Positions 49,885-57,706 of a stretch of 64,000 bases of DNA are shown here, piece after piece. Under the pieces are notes generated by a model, which was not told the DNA's origin, ran no database searches, and saw nothing but the letters and a program-made list of their open reading frames with translations. This DNA is from Paenibacillus gyeongsangnamensis. GTDB taxonomy: Bacteria; Bacillota; Bacilli; Paenibacillales; NBRC-103111. Both the position numbers and the translations under genes were made by a program. The stretch is taken from NCBI RefSeq assembly GCF_027533625.1, contig NZ_JAQAGZ010000019.1:1-64000 (forward strand), read 5' to 3'. Within the stretch, counting starts at the first letter, position 1. Each line of letters opens with the position of its first letter.

Positions 49885-51426
49885 TTACGCTCCCCCGGTT
49901 TGCCCCTCTCGCCCGGATACCGGAACCGCCTCATCGCGGCGCGAGCCGTCCTCCTTCAGCGTAAACTTCCGAAGACCGCCGTTCCCGTCCGGATAATAGA
50001 TCACCGCTTCGCGAAAAATAAGCTCCTTGCGGTCGCAATCCAGGAAAGCCTGATAGTTCAGCTTGCCGCTCAGCAGCCCGGCTATATCGACGCCGTCGAA
50101 CTTCTCCCCGGCCGCTTCCTCCTCCGCCGCCCTCTCCTTCGGATCGGCAAGCCCGTCATAGCGCCAAACCCGGTCCCCCGTCTCCCCGCCTAGCACGACC
50201 GCGGTCGGATTGCCGAAGCGCGCCCGGATCAGATTGCGTTCCATGCCCGGCTGCAGCTTATCCATCATCCAGCGGTACTCGGGCTTCAGGAAGTTCAACA
50301 TCTTCGTCTCGTTGTCGTATTGGACGGTAAAGCCGGCCAGCTCCGCCAGATCGTTGATCGGGAGATACCAGCGGTTAATGTAGAAGACCGGCGCGTGCTT
50401 CAGAGTCACCGGCCGTCCGGCCATGTAAACCCTGGCATAGCCCGTATAGAGCTTCACCTGCTCCTGCCGGGAGGGCATCACCCGGACGCGGTCGGTGACG
50501 CCCTTCACAAGAGTGCTTGGCGTCAGCCAAACGCCGTAATTCTCCCAAGTCCGATCGACCAGGCCCGCCGCTTCTTCAACAGGTAAATAATTAATGCCGT
50601 CTACATTTAACGGGATGGAAGATATCGGCTGCACATTCCCGTTCCACTGCACGTTCAGCTCCGGATTGAACCAACCCTCGGCTTCCTTCACGGTGTAGCC
50701 CAGATTCGCGTTGCCCTTCGCCGGTTCCTTCACGAACTTGGGAGCCCCTTGGACAAAATACGTCCTCATGCGTTCATTGCGCTCCAGCCTGACGCCTAAC
50801 ACGTCCGTCAGCACGCCCTCCGGCATCAGCAGGCCTTGGTCCGAGGCTTCCGCCGCTTCCTTCAGCTCATATGCCGTTCCGTCCCAACCGGCTGAAGCTT
50901 CCCCGCTGCGCAGCTTCAGCACCCTCGCACCGTAGGCCGCGCTGAGCTCCCCTTCCTTGCCCGTGTCCACGGCAAAGCCCAGCTCCTCCAAAATCTCCTT
51001 CGCCGGAAGACGGCCCATCGGGATTTCCCGCTGCATGAAAACGTTCGTCCCGTTCACTTCATACGTGACGGGCTTCTTGCCGTACGGTCCGTGCGGGAGC
51101 GCCACGCCTTCCATCGTGCCGTCCGCAAATTCCACCACGCCGTTAATCACGCTGCCGCCCCGTCCCTCCATCGGGGGATAGACGTACAGATAGTTCTCCA
51201 GAAAACGTTGGAGCGTTTCGCCTTCCAGCTTCCGGGTCTCTGCTGCATACGCAGCGGCCCCGAGCTTGCCCCCGAGCCGTTCGATTTGCTTGTCGGTCGC
51301 TCCCTTGGCCTTGAGGAACGGCGCAGGATCGGATACGGGGGCGGCGTTTCCGGCGGTTTCCGCGCTTGCGGAAGATGCGCCCCATACAGTGAAAGCCAAT
51401 ACGGTCAGTAGCCAAATCTTCTTCAT
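49885..51426 (-). CDS. Large secreted stalk-domain protein
   Basis: 513 residues with a clear signal peptide (KKIWLLTVLAFTVWGASSASA). Several stalk-type segments recur (PISSIPLNVDGINYLPVEEAAGLV, RPVTLKHAPVFYINRWYLPINDLAELAGF), and the C-terminal part again has GNPTAVVLGG and YPDGNGGLRKF. Probably paralogous to the shorter neighbour. Extracellular; function unknown. Confidence 0.8.
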   Translation of the reverse strand: MKKIWLLTVLAFTVWGASSASAETAGNAAPVSDPAPFLKAKGATDKQIERLGGKLGAAAYAAETRKLEGETLQRFLENYLYVYPPMEGRGGSVINGVVEFADGTMEGVALPHGPYGKKPVTYEVNGTNVFMQREIPMGRLPAKEILEELGFAVDTGKEGELSAAYGARVLKLRSGEASAGWDGTAYELKEAAEASDQGLLMPEGVLTDVLGVRLERNERMRTYFVQGAPKFVKEPAKGNANLGYTVKEAEGWFNPELNVQWNGNVQPISSIPLNVDGINYLPVEEAAGLVDRTWENYGVWLTPSTLVKGVTDRVRVMPSRQEQVKLYTGYARVYMAGRPVTLKHAPVFYINRWYLPINDLAELAGFTVQYDNETKMLNFLKPEYRWMMDKLQPGMERNLIRARFGNPTAVVLGGETGDRVWRYDGLADPKERAAEEEAAGEKFDGVDIAGLLSGKLNYQAFLDCDRKELIFREAVIYYPDGNGGLRKFTLKEDGSRRDEAVPVSGREGQTGGA

Positions 51427-51536
51427 GTTTATTACCTCCTCTATACATCAGTCATCTTAAGTAATAAACACCGTTTTCTGGAAAAAAGTTGCGCAGAGCA
51501 GCCAAATTTTTGATTTGCGGTTTCAGCAATTTTGTT

Positions 51537-51565
51537 TTGAATATTTATTCATAAAAATGTATAAT
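51537..51565 (+). promoter_or_regulatory. argC promoter with an ARG box
   Basis: TTGAAT (51537-51542) and TATAAT (51560-51565), 17 bases apart. TGAATATTTATTCA (51538-51551) fits the ArgR operator half-palindrome TGAAT-WWWW-ATTCA exactly and covers the -35. B. subtilis AhrC recognises closely similar sites, so arginine-dependent repression is expected. Confidence 0.75.
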
Positions 51566-51596
51566 TATAAAAACCATTCAAACTGAGGTGAGGTTC

Positions 51597-52550
51597 ATGA
51601 GCCGGATAGTGTTCGTCGATGGTCAAGAAGGGACCACCGGGTTGAAAATTAACGACTATTTAGCTAAACGGTCTGAAATCGAGATTCTGCGGATCGATCC
51701 CGCTGCAAGAAAAGACCCCGTAGTGCGCGGCAAGCTTTTGAACGAAGCCGATCTTGTTTTTCTATGTCTGCCCGACAACGCCGCCAAGGAATCCGTATCT
51801 CTCGTCCGCAACCCGAGGACCAAATTCATCAACACCAGTTCGGCTTTCCGAACGGATAAGGACTGGGTTTACGGCTTGCCCGAGCTCCACCCGGCCCAAC
51901 GCGATCTGATTCGAGGAGCCTCTCGCGTTTTCGTACCCGGCTGCCACGCTACAGGGTTTATTCTCAGTATCAGACCCCTGACGGAGCAAGGCATCGTTCC
52001 GGAGGATTACCCCGCTGTCTGCCATTCGATTTCGGGCTATAGCGGAGGAGGAAGAGCCAAGATCGGGCTGTACGAGGACCCGGCCGTAAATCGTGAAAAA
52101 CATCTGCATATCCCAAGGCATTATGCGCTTCATCAGCCTCATAAGCATCTTCCCGAAATGCAGTTTTATTCCGGACTTGCGTTCAAGCCCCTGTTTACGC
52201 CGGTTATAGCCGATTACGCCCAAGGTCTGGTAATGTCGGTTCCGCTTCTTAACCGAAATTTGAACCGCAGCGTATCCGCCAAGGAAGTTCATAACGTCTT
52301 GTCCTATTATTACGATTCCGAGTCTTTCGTTCGGGTCATGCCGTTCGATTCGGAAGCTTATCTTGACGAGGGCTACTTTAAGATTGCGGAATGCAACGGT
52401 ACGAATCGCATCGAGATCTTCGTATTCGGACAGGGCGATCACATACATATCTTATCGAGATATGATAATTTGGGGAAAGGCGCATCCGGCGCCGCCATCC
52501 AGAATATGAACCTGATGCTGGGCTTTGACGAGGCATATGGCTTAATTTAA
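51597..52550 (+). CDS. argC: N-acetyl-gamma-glutamyl-phosphate reductase (short-form ArgC)
   Basis: Third step of arginine synthesis. 317 residues, the shorter type-2 ArgC: N-terminal IVFVDGQEGTTGLKINDYL, LVFLCLPDNAAKE, the catalytic Cys in VFVPGCHATGF and ISGYSGGGRAKI. ATG at 51597 after AGGTGAGG. No argJBDF genes are adjacent. The gene and its flanks look more AT-rich than neighbours, hinting at separate origin; the ARG box supports a real arginine role. Confidence 0.9.
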   Translation: MSRIVFVDGQEGTTGLKINDYLAKRSEIEILRIDPAARKDPVVRGKLLNEADLVFLCLPDNAAKESVSLVRNPRTKFINTSSAFRTDKDWVYGLPELHPAQRDLIRGASRVFVPGCHATGFILSIRPLTEQGIVPEDYPAVCHSISGYSGGGRAKIGLYEDPAVNREKHLHIPRHYALHQPHKHLPEMQFYSGLAFKPLFTPVIADYAQGLVMSVPLLNRNLNRSVSAKEVHNVLSYYYDSESFVRVMPFDSEAYLDEGYFKIAECNGTNRIEIFVFGQGDHIHILSRYDNLGKGASGAAIQNMNLMLGFDEAYGLI

Positions 52551-52583
52551 AGGAATATACGGGACTTAGAATTTTTAGATAAT

Positions 52584-53050
52584 ATGACATTTCCACATGC
52601 CCGCATCTTCCTGCTGCTGGCGCTTTCGTTCTCCAGCAGCTACGATACGATCAAGGACTGGTACGACAAGTACGGCGCTCCGCAAGTCGTGCTGAACAAA
52701 TAAACCGGCGCTGCATGTGAAGCCGATCTCCGGGCCGCCGAGCAGCTGTCGGCTTATATCCGGGAGCATAACGAGGAGGACATCCGCCTCGAGATGTGCT
52801 GCAAGTCGCTCGGTCTCCCCGTCACCCTCGGCAAGCAAGCCTTGAAGGAAGTGTACGTTACGACCTTCTCGGACTTCCTGCTCGCGAGCCGGATCGATAA
52901 GGCGCGAGAATGGCTGAAGGCCACCGACATGAGCGTCGAGGAGATGGCGCAGCGGCTGCAGTACAGAAATGCGCAGAACTTCTCGCGCACGTTCAAGAAA
53001 GCGGCGGGCCTCCCGGCCAATACCTCAAGGAAGCCCGGGGCGAAGCGTAG
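52584..53050 (+). pseudogene. AraC/YesN-type regulator remnant
   Basis: One frame from 52584 reads a short hydrophobic segment and SSYDTIKDWYDKYG, meets a TAA at 52701, and continues in the same frame with QLSAYIREHNEEDIRLEMCC, LGKQALKEVYVTTFSDFLLA, ARIDKAREWLKATDMSVEEMAQRL-like residues and NAQNFSRTFKKAAGL, the two helix-turn-helix units of AraC regulators. A shift near 53009 restores the usual end PPGQYLKEARG before a TAG at 53048-53050. The sensor part is missing, so the gene is dead. Confidence 0.8.
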
Positions 53051-53058
53051 CCGTACCC

Positions 53059-53090
53059 AAAAAAGGACCCGCATCAACGGGATGCGGGTC
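53059..53090 (-). terminator. Terminator downstream of the MOSC gene
   Basis: GACCCGCATC (53066-53075) pairs with GATGCGGGTC (53081-53090); the minus strand continues with CCTTTTTT. About 100 bases after the MOSC stop; the interval 53091-53191 shows no gene. Confidence 0.75.
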
Positions 53091-53191
53091 TAAAGGTATA
53101 TATTAAAAAGGGGGTCTTAAGATCAGTATAGCCCGGTTATGTTAAAACCAGATGAAAATTAGATTTCATTTTCATTACAAAATGGACAGGA

Positions 53192-53752
53192 TCACACCCG
53201 CTCCAGCGGTTCATGCGGCTCCGGCGGCCATTCCGCGCGGATCGCATCCCCCGGACGTACCTCGCCGCCGGCAAGCACAATGCCCATGATCCCGGCCTTG
53301 CGGATCAGACGCCCTTGCTCGTCGCGCCCCAGCACCGCAGCCATCAGCCCCGGCTGGAACCGGTCCAGCTGGGAGCACGGATTGCGCAGCCCCGTCACTT
53401 CCACTACGGCCTCGGGGCCCAGATATAATCGGGTGCCGCGGGGCAGCCCCAAGAGATCGATGCCCCGTGTCGTCACGTTCTCGCCCATTTCCCCTGCTGC
53501 TACATGGAAGCCCTGCGCCTGCAGCTCGTCATGAAGCTCCGCATGAATCAGATGCACCTGCCGCAGGTTCGGCTGCGCCGGGTCCTGCGCCACCCGTGAC
53601 CGGTGCTTCACCGTTACGCCCGCATGCGCGTCGCCCTCGACGCCCAGTCCGGCCAACAGCCGGATGCCGGCCTGATTCGGCTTGCCGAACGTATGCGCCG
53701 CGCTGCAGCTTACAGCCTGCACCGTTCCATGAATCGGATCCCCGTTGTTCAT
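53192..53752 (-). CDS. MOSC-domain protein
   Basis: 186 residues. MOSC pattern: LLAGLGVEGDAHAG, RQVHLIHAEL, AAGEMGENVTTRGIDLLGLPRGTRLYLG (in pieces) and the conserved Cys in TGLRNPCSQLDRF. MOSC proteins carry sulfur for metal-sulfur cluster or molybdenum-cofactor reactions, as in YiiM/YuaD. No moa/moe genes are near. Confidence 0.88.
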   Translation of the reverse strand: MNNGDPIHGTVQAVSCSAAHTFGKPNQAGIRLLAGLGVEGDAHAGVTVKHRSRVAQDPAQPNLRQVHLIHAELHDELQAQGFHVAAGEMGENVTTRGIDLLGLPRGTRLYLGPEAVVEVTGLRNPCSQLDRFQPGLMAAVLGRDEQGRLIRKAGIMGIVLAGGEVRPGDAIRAEWPPEPHEPLERV

Positions 53753-53831
53753 GACATCACACTCCTTTTAATACTACATATACACCTTTAATGGAGTGTT
53801 GGGAAGAGCCGGTCCCTCGGCGCCGTACGGC

Positions 53832-54137
53832 TTATTTTTGAAGCCACTCGCACGTATCCGCACAGGAACACAAAGCTTGTTTCACCGAGCACCAGGAGCG
53901 CTTGGCGTAGAAGATCGGCAGCTCCTGCTCCTTCGCCTGCTGCTTGATTACCTTGGTCAAGTTATGATTGACGTAATCCGTCAGTACGAGCACGGCATCC
54001 ACCTTGTCGGGAATCCCTTTGCGGACCGCCTGGCATTTCCGCCCGGACATATGCATGACCTCGTCGAATCCGATTCCCGCCAAATGCTCCGGCATATTGC
54101 CCAAATGATCCGCACCTACTACCAATATCGACGGCAC
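53832..54137 (-). CDS. DUF2325 protein with a C-terminal cysteine cluster
   Basis: 101 residues from GTG at 54137, chosen because AAGGAGG lies 9 bases upstream and the product starts (V)PSILVVGADHLGNMPEHL, the DUF2325 opening. The middle has VDAVLVLTDYVNHNLTKVIK and the C terminus four Cys in C-x6-C-x-C-x3-C (SWCSVKQALCSCADTCEW). Function of the family is unknown. Transcribed from a promoter with two Fur boxes about 190 bases upstream. An in-frame ATG at 54170 is an alternative start. Confidence 0.82.
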   Translation of the reverse strand: MPSILVVGADHLGNMPEHLAGIGFDEVMHMSGRKCQAVRKGIPDKVDAVLVLTDYVNHNLTKVIKQQAKEQELPIFYAKRSWCSVKQALCSCADTCEWLQK

Positions 54138-54304
54138 CCGAGCCGCCCTCCTTCCGTTCACCTGAATCATGGATTTTTCTGCCGCTGTGTCCGAGCTTGG
54201 GCCATGTGACCTTCCGCCCATCGATGCATGCTGAGTGGATGCTCTTTCCGAGTTGATTGAGCTGCGAAACGGCAAGCCGCGTTTCTGCGTTTACTGCTCA
54301 TTAT

Positions 54305-54360
54305 TGAGAATAGTTCTCATACTTGTATATTATGATAATGATTCTCATTACCAATGTCAA
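54305..54360 (-). promoter_or_regulatory. Fur-controlled promoter
   Basis: On the minus strand TTGACA (54355-54360) and TATCAT (54332-54337) with a 17-base spacer form a promoter. The 7-1-7 dyad TGATAATGATTCTCA (54333-54347) matches the Fur box TGATAATNATTATCA at all but one position and covers the spacer and -10. A second dyad TGAGAATAGTTCTCA (54305-54319) lies 28 bases downstream. Iron-dependent repression is strongly suggested. Confidence 0.8.
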
Positions 54361-54541
54361 GCGCACGGAGCGGGAGGCTTTCCGTGTTCCGGTGGTTCAC
54401 CCCAAGAATGAGAGCTTGGCCCCACCTTGAACTACCAATATTCGACAACACAGGGGAGCGGATTATGCTAGGATAGACTTGCCCGGCAGCTTCGGGGCTC
54501 TGCCTGCGACATTTCACAATAAAACAAAGGAGTGGAGAGCG

Positions 54542-55600
54542 ATGCCGATTCATTATGGCGTGCTGAAAGCAAAGCTTGTTGACCGCCTGCGGGGAACTGC
54601 GGACAATCCGCATTACCAGATCCACGCGATGGCGGAGGATGTGCATTACCGCATTGCCGTCAATGTCAAGTCGCAGCTTCGTCCGTACGACCTGCTTTAT
54701 TGCGCGATCGAGCATTTTGCACATGAGGAGACGCAGGGACTCAGCGGGCTGCCTTACGGGTATACCCCGCTGGACAGCAGGCCGGGAGGGCTTGCACTCG
54801 ATTATATCCGGAGCAATTTGTTCGATCCGTCATCCATGGTGCCTCTGCCCTTCGAGCAGCCGGGGGCGGATAATGATCTGAACGAGAAGATGGACTATTA
54901 TCTCGGCAAAGCCGCCGCTTCTCCGGACGCGGAGCTATATGCTTTTGGCGATTGCTGGGGCCCGGAGGATAACGTGCCGGACAAGGTGTTCGGCTTCCGG
55001 CCGGGACGAGGCGTGCACGACATTCATATGAATCAGGGGAATGAGGGCAAGTTCCGCAAAGACGACGGCGTCTATCAGGATGGGGCGCTGCTGCTCCGCT
55101 TCCCGTCCGAGAACCGTTGGATCGGCGTTTTCCTGGCCTTCCAGTCGCAGAGCTGGCACACCGATGACGTGACGGGTCACGCCATCGCTGGAGCACCGCC
55201 GGGACGGCCTGCCGGTCCGAAGCAGCCGTCGGCCGCCGGCGACAAGCCCGATCCGCAGCAGCCGGACCGTACGCCGGCGGCGATCTATGTGGCCGGCGCC
55301 GTCGTGCAGCCGGCGGAGACGACGGGTCAAGAGAGCGTCACGCTGGTGAATGCGGGAGACCGCACCGTCGACTTGGACGGCTGGTCCTTGGCCAACAAGT
55401 CGAAGAAGAAGCAGCGGCTTAGCGGAACGATCGAGCCGGGACAATTCCTTACGATCGGGCTGGTGCGCAGCAGCGGCGGACAAGATTTTCTCGCCAATCA
55501 GGGGGACTTGATTACGCTGCTCGATGCCGCTGGACTGAAAGTGCACGGCGTCTCCTATACTCGCAGCCAAGTAAAGCCGGGATGGACGGTATTGTTCTGA
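54542..55600 (+). CDS. DUF2278 (YukJ-like) protein with a C-terminal lamin-tail domain
   Basis: 352 residues. The first about 215 are DUF2278: HYGVLKAKLVDRLRGTADNPHYQ, SQLRPYDLLY, RPGRGVHDIHMNQGN and FLAFQSQSWHTDD. A Pro-rich linker follows, then a beta-sandwich lamin-tail domain (about 255-350: ESVTLVNAGDRTVDLDGWSLANKSKKKQRL). Function unknown. No signal peptide. AAAGGAG before the ATG at 54542. Confidence 0.88.
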   Translation: MPIHYGVLKAKLVDRLRGTADNPHYQIHAMAEDVHYRIAVNVKSQLRPYDLLYCAIEHFAHEETQGLSGLPYGYTPLDSRPGGLALDYIRSNLFDPSSMVPLPFEQPGADNDLNEKMDYYLGKAAASPDAELYAFGDCWGPEDNVPDKVFGFRPGRGVHDIHMNQGNEGKFRKDDGVYQDGALLLRFPSENRWIGVFLAFQSQSWHTDDVTGHAIAGAPPGRPAGPKQPSAAGDKPDPQQPDRTPAAIYVAGAVVQPAETTGQESVTLVNAGDRTVDLDGWSLANKSKKKQRLSGTIEPGQFLTIGLVRSSGGQDFLANQGDLITLLDAAGLKVHGVSYTRSQVKPGWTVLF

Positions 55601-55610
55601 CTTCATAGGG

Positions 55611-55650
55611 CAAAGCGCGGCTCCCGCACCATGACGGGAGCCGCGCTTTG
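55611..55650. terminator. Bidirectional terminator
   Basis: Long perfect stem: AAAGCGCGGCTCCCG pairs with CGGGAGCCGCGCTTT around CACCATGA, followed by TGATGTTTTT on the plus strand. Between convergent YukJ-like and DUF1294 genes. Confidence 0.82.
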
Positions 55651-55659
55651 ATGTTTTTG

Positions 55660-55941
55660 TCAGCCTGTAATGTAGCCGATGCCCTTCCACACGAAATAAG
55701 CCATGACGCCGTTAAGCACCAGAAGCCCCGGAATGCCGATCACAAAGCTCGGATGCTTCGTCTTATGTCGCCAGACCCACATGCCGAGCCATGCGCCAAG
55801 CGCGCCGCCCAGGGCCGAATAACCGAACAACCGCTTCTCCGGCACTCTTCGCTCCTTCCGGCGGGCTCTTCCCTTATCGTAGCCCATGAGCGCAAAGGTA
55901 AAGAGGTTCATTCCGACCAAGTACAGAATCCATAATTTCAA
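55660..55941 (-). CDS. DUF1294 membrane protein
   Basis: 93 residues from TTG at 55941 (AAAGGA about 10 bases upstream). Pattern FALMGYDKGRARRKERRVPEKRLFGYSALGGALGAWLGM (in pieces) and HKTKHPSFVIGIPGLL identify DUF1294; two to three membrane helices. Function unknown. Confidence 0.87.
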   Translation of the reverse strand: MKLWILYLVGMNLFTFALMGYDKGRARRKERRVPEKRLFGYSALGGALGAWLGMWVWRHKTKHPSFVIGIPGLLVLNGVMAYFVWKGIGYITG

Positions 55942-55984
55942 TGGAACGATTCCTTTCCTAAAAAAATGATCTTGCTGCAATCAT

Positions 55985-56212
55985 CTATGAGCTGAAGTTA
56001 AGGGCGCCTTTTTGCAGCAGACGGATTCGCTGCTCGACGAACTGCTTCTCGGCCCGGATGACGGCCCGCCGGTGGCGGTCGTGCCGGAGCAAGCCCCGCA
56101 CTTCGCTCTTCAGCTCGTTCAAACGTGTTTCCAGGTCCATGAGTTCTCGTGAAACGGCTTCTTGCGCCGTAGCTGGCATGGCCGCAGGCTTGACCCGATT
56201 CTCGTACGGCAT
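55985..56212 (-). CDS. Hypothetical coiled-coil protein
   Basis: 75 residues, charged, with heptad-like leucines (LMDLETRLNELKSEVRGLL and VIRAEKQFVEQRIRLLQ). GAGGGG precedes the ATG at 56212. Not recognised. Upstream of DUF1294 on the same strand, 43 bases apart. Confidence 0.62.
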   Translation of the reverse strand: MPYENRVKPAAMPATAQEAVSRELMDLETRLNELKSEVRGLLRHDRHRRAVIRAEKQFVEQRIRLLQKGALNFSS

Positions 56213-56380
56213 CGTTATCCCCTCGCGCTTCTGTTCTATGAATCTATCAATGCTACTATCATAATGGTTCGTTTCCTCCCTTCGCAAGCGTCATTGAAAG
56301 GATAGCAGTTTACGTAGCGCCGATACCGACGGCATCCGCTCTCGAACGCCCGTTCATTCTCACATTCGACAATAAAATAC

Positions 56381-56409
56381 TTGTAAGACCCGCCGAAGCA
56401 TGGTATGAT
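56381..56409 (+). promoter_or_regulatory. tRNA-Asp promoter
   Basis: TTGTAA (56381-56386) and TATGAT (56404-56409) with a 17-base spacer, 40 bases before the tRNA. Confidence 0.6.
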
Positions 56410-56448
56410 ACTGCTTGTCCCTGTTTTTGAGAAGGACATGATCAATGT

Positions 56449-56525
56449 GGAGCCGTGGTGTAGAGGCCTAACATGCCTGCCTGTCACGCAGGAGACCGCG
56501 GGTTCGAATCCCGTCGGCTCCGCCA
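56449..56525 (+). tRNA. tRNA-Asp (GUC)
   Basis: Acceptor stem GGAGCCG (56449-56455) pairs with CGGCTCC (56515-56521), then G and encoded CCA. Anticodon loop CTGTCAC contains GTC in the stem CCTGC...GCAGG; T arm GCGGGTTCGAATCCCGT is normal. G34 of this tRNA is the target of queuosine and, in turn, of GluQ-type glutamylation. The next gene is gluQ. Confidence 0.97.
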
Positions 56526-56555
56526 TGATTTACTTCCTGTAAGGGATGAGAACCC

Positions 56556-56603
56556 ATAGGGTTCGTCGAAGCATCAGCTTCGTTAGCATAAGAACGAACC
56601 TAT
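56556..56603 (+). ncRNA. Structured leader between tRNA-Asp and gluQ
   Basis: ATAGGGTTCGT (56556-56566) pairs with ACGAACCTAT (56594-56603) around an inner GAAGC/GCTTC hairpin (56568-56581). This fold precedes the terminator at 56619-56646. It may be a transcribed element controlling read-through, or a tRNA 3' trailer. Confidence 0.45.
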
Positions 56604-56618
56604 AGATTGAAATTCACC

Positions 56619-56646
56619 GAGCAGGACGTCGTCCTTGCTCTTTTTT
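56619..56646 (+). terminator. Terminator/attenuator before gluQ
   Basis: GAGCAGGAC (56619-56627) pairs with GTCCTTGCTC (56631-56640), followed by six T. It sits 25 bases before the gluQ start, so transcripts entering from the tRNA promoter must pass it. Confidence 0.85.
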
Positions 56647-56670
56647 GTATACCCAGCGAGGTGATCGACG

Positions 56671-57678
56671 ATGATCCGCGGAAGATTCGCCCCGACGCCG
56701 TCGGGGCTGCTCCATCTCGGCAACGCCTACACGGCCCTGCTGTCCTGGCTGCAAATCCGTCAGGCGGGCGGGCAATTCGTCATGCGCATGGAAGATATCG
56801 ACAAGCCGAGGTCCCGTCCGGAATATGCTTTGCAGATCATGGACGACCTGCGCTGGCTCGGGATCGATTGGGATGAAGGGCCGGATGTCGGAGGCCCTTA
56901 CGCCCCATACACGCAAAGCGAGCGGCTGAAGCTGTACGAGGATGCGCTCGAACGGCTGCGGCGGGAAGGCCGCCTGTATCCGTGCTACTGCAGCAGGGCC
57001 GAGCTGCACTCCATCGCCAGCGCGCCGCACGGCCTCTCTTCCGAGGGGCCGGTTTATACGGGCCGCTGCCGCAAGCTCACGGCACAGGAACGGGCGGCGC
57101 GCGAAGCAGTCAAAGCGCCCTCCCTTCGGTTCGCCCTGCCGAACCACGGCCTATCATTTACCGACGGCATCCAAGGGCCGCAAAAGCTCCCGGCAGGTTA
57201 CGGCGGAGATTTCGTCGTCCGGCGGGCCGACGGCATTCTCTGCTACCAGCTGGCCGTGGTCGTCGATGACGCCGCCATGGGCATCACCGATGTGCTCCGC
57301 GGTGCGGACCTGCTGGACTCCACGCCCCGCCAGCTATTGCTGTTTGAGGCGCTGCAGCTTCAGCCGCCCCGCTACACCCACGTGCCGCTGCTTTTCGGCC
57401 CGGACGGCGAACGCTTGTCCAAGCGCCGGGAGGCCGTCACGGTAGCCGGAATCCGCGCAGCCGGTACGCCGCCCGAAGCCGTCATCGGGCGATTGGCTTA
57501 CTGGGCCGGCCTGACGGACCGCCCCGAACCATTGAAGGCGGCTGAGCTCATCTCCAGGTTCGAGCTCAGCCGGGTCGCAACCTCCGGAATCCGTGTCAGC
57601 AGCGACTCGCTTCAAGCCTTATTCGGCACCAGCCCGGCCGATGCGAACAGGGAGGAAGGGAGCTCGCCGGCAAGCTAG
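56671..57678 (+). CDS. gluQ: Glutamyl-Q tRNA(Asp) synthetase
   Basis: Aminoacyl-tRNA-synthetase paralog that attaches glutamate to queuosine at position 34 of tRNA-Asp. 335 residues; HIGH-like signature GRFAPTPSGLLHLGNAYTAL, MRMEDIDKPR, the zinc site CYCSR...YTGRC (two Cys, Tyr, Cys as in E. coli GluQRS) and RLSKRR in place of KMSKS. No anticodon-binding domain. Lies next to the tRNA-Asp gene, its predicted substrate. Confidence 0.92.
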   Translation: MIRGRFAPTPSGLLHLGNAYTALLSWLQIRQAGGQFVMRMEDIDKPRSRPEYALQIMDDLRWLGIDWDEGPDVGGPYAPYTQSERLKLYEDALERLRREGRLYPCYCSRAELHSIASAPHGLSSEGPVYTGRCRKLTAQERAAREAVKAPSLRFALPNHGLSFTDGIQGPQKLPAGYGGDFVVRRADGILCYQLAVVVDDAAMGITDVLRGADLLDSTPRQLLLFEALQLQPPRYTHVPLLFGPDGERLSKRREAVTVAGIRAAGTPPEAVIGRLAYWAGLTDRPEPLKAAELISRFELSRVATSGIRVSSDSLQALFGTSPADANREEGSSPAS

Positions 57679-57692
57679 CTCCTTCCTCCCTG
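57649..57692. other. Long hairpin across the gluQ stop
   Basis: GGGAGGAAGGGAGCT pairs with AGCTCCTTCCTCCC, overlapping the gluQ stop codon. No T run follows; it probably acts as a weak terminator or mRNA end for gluQ and the convergent phyH gene. Confidence 0.55.
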
Positions 57693-57706
57693 TTCGTCTC
57701 TATGTC

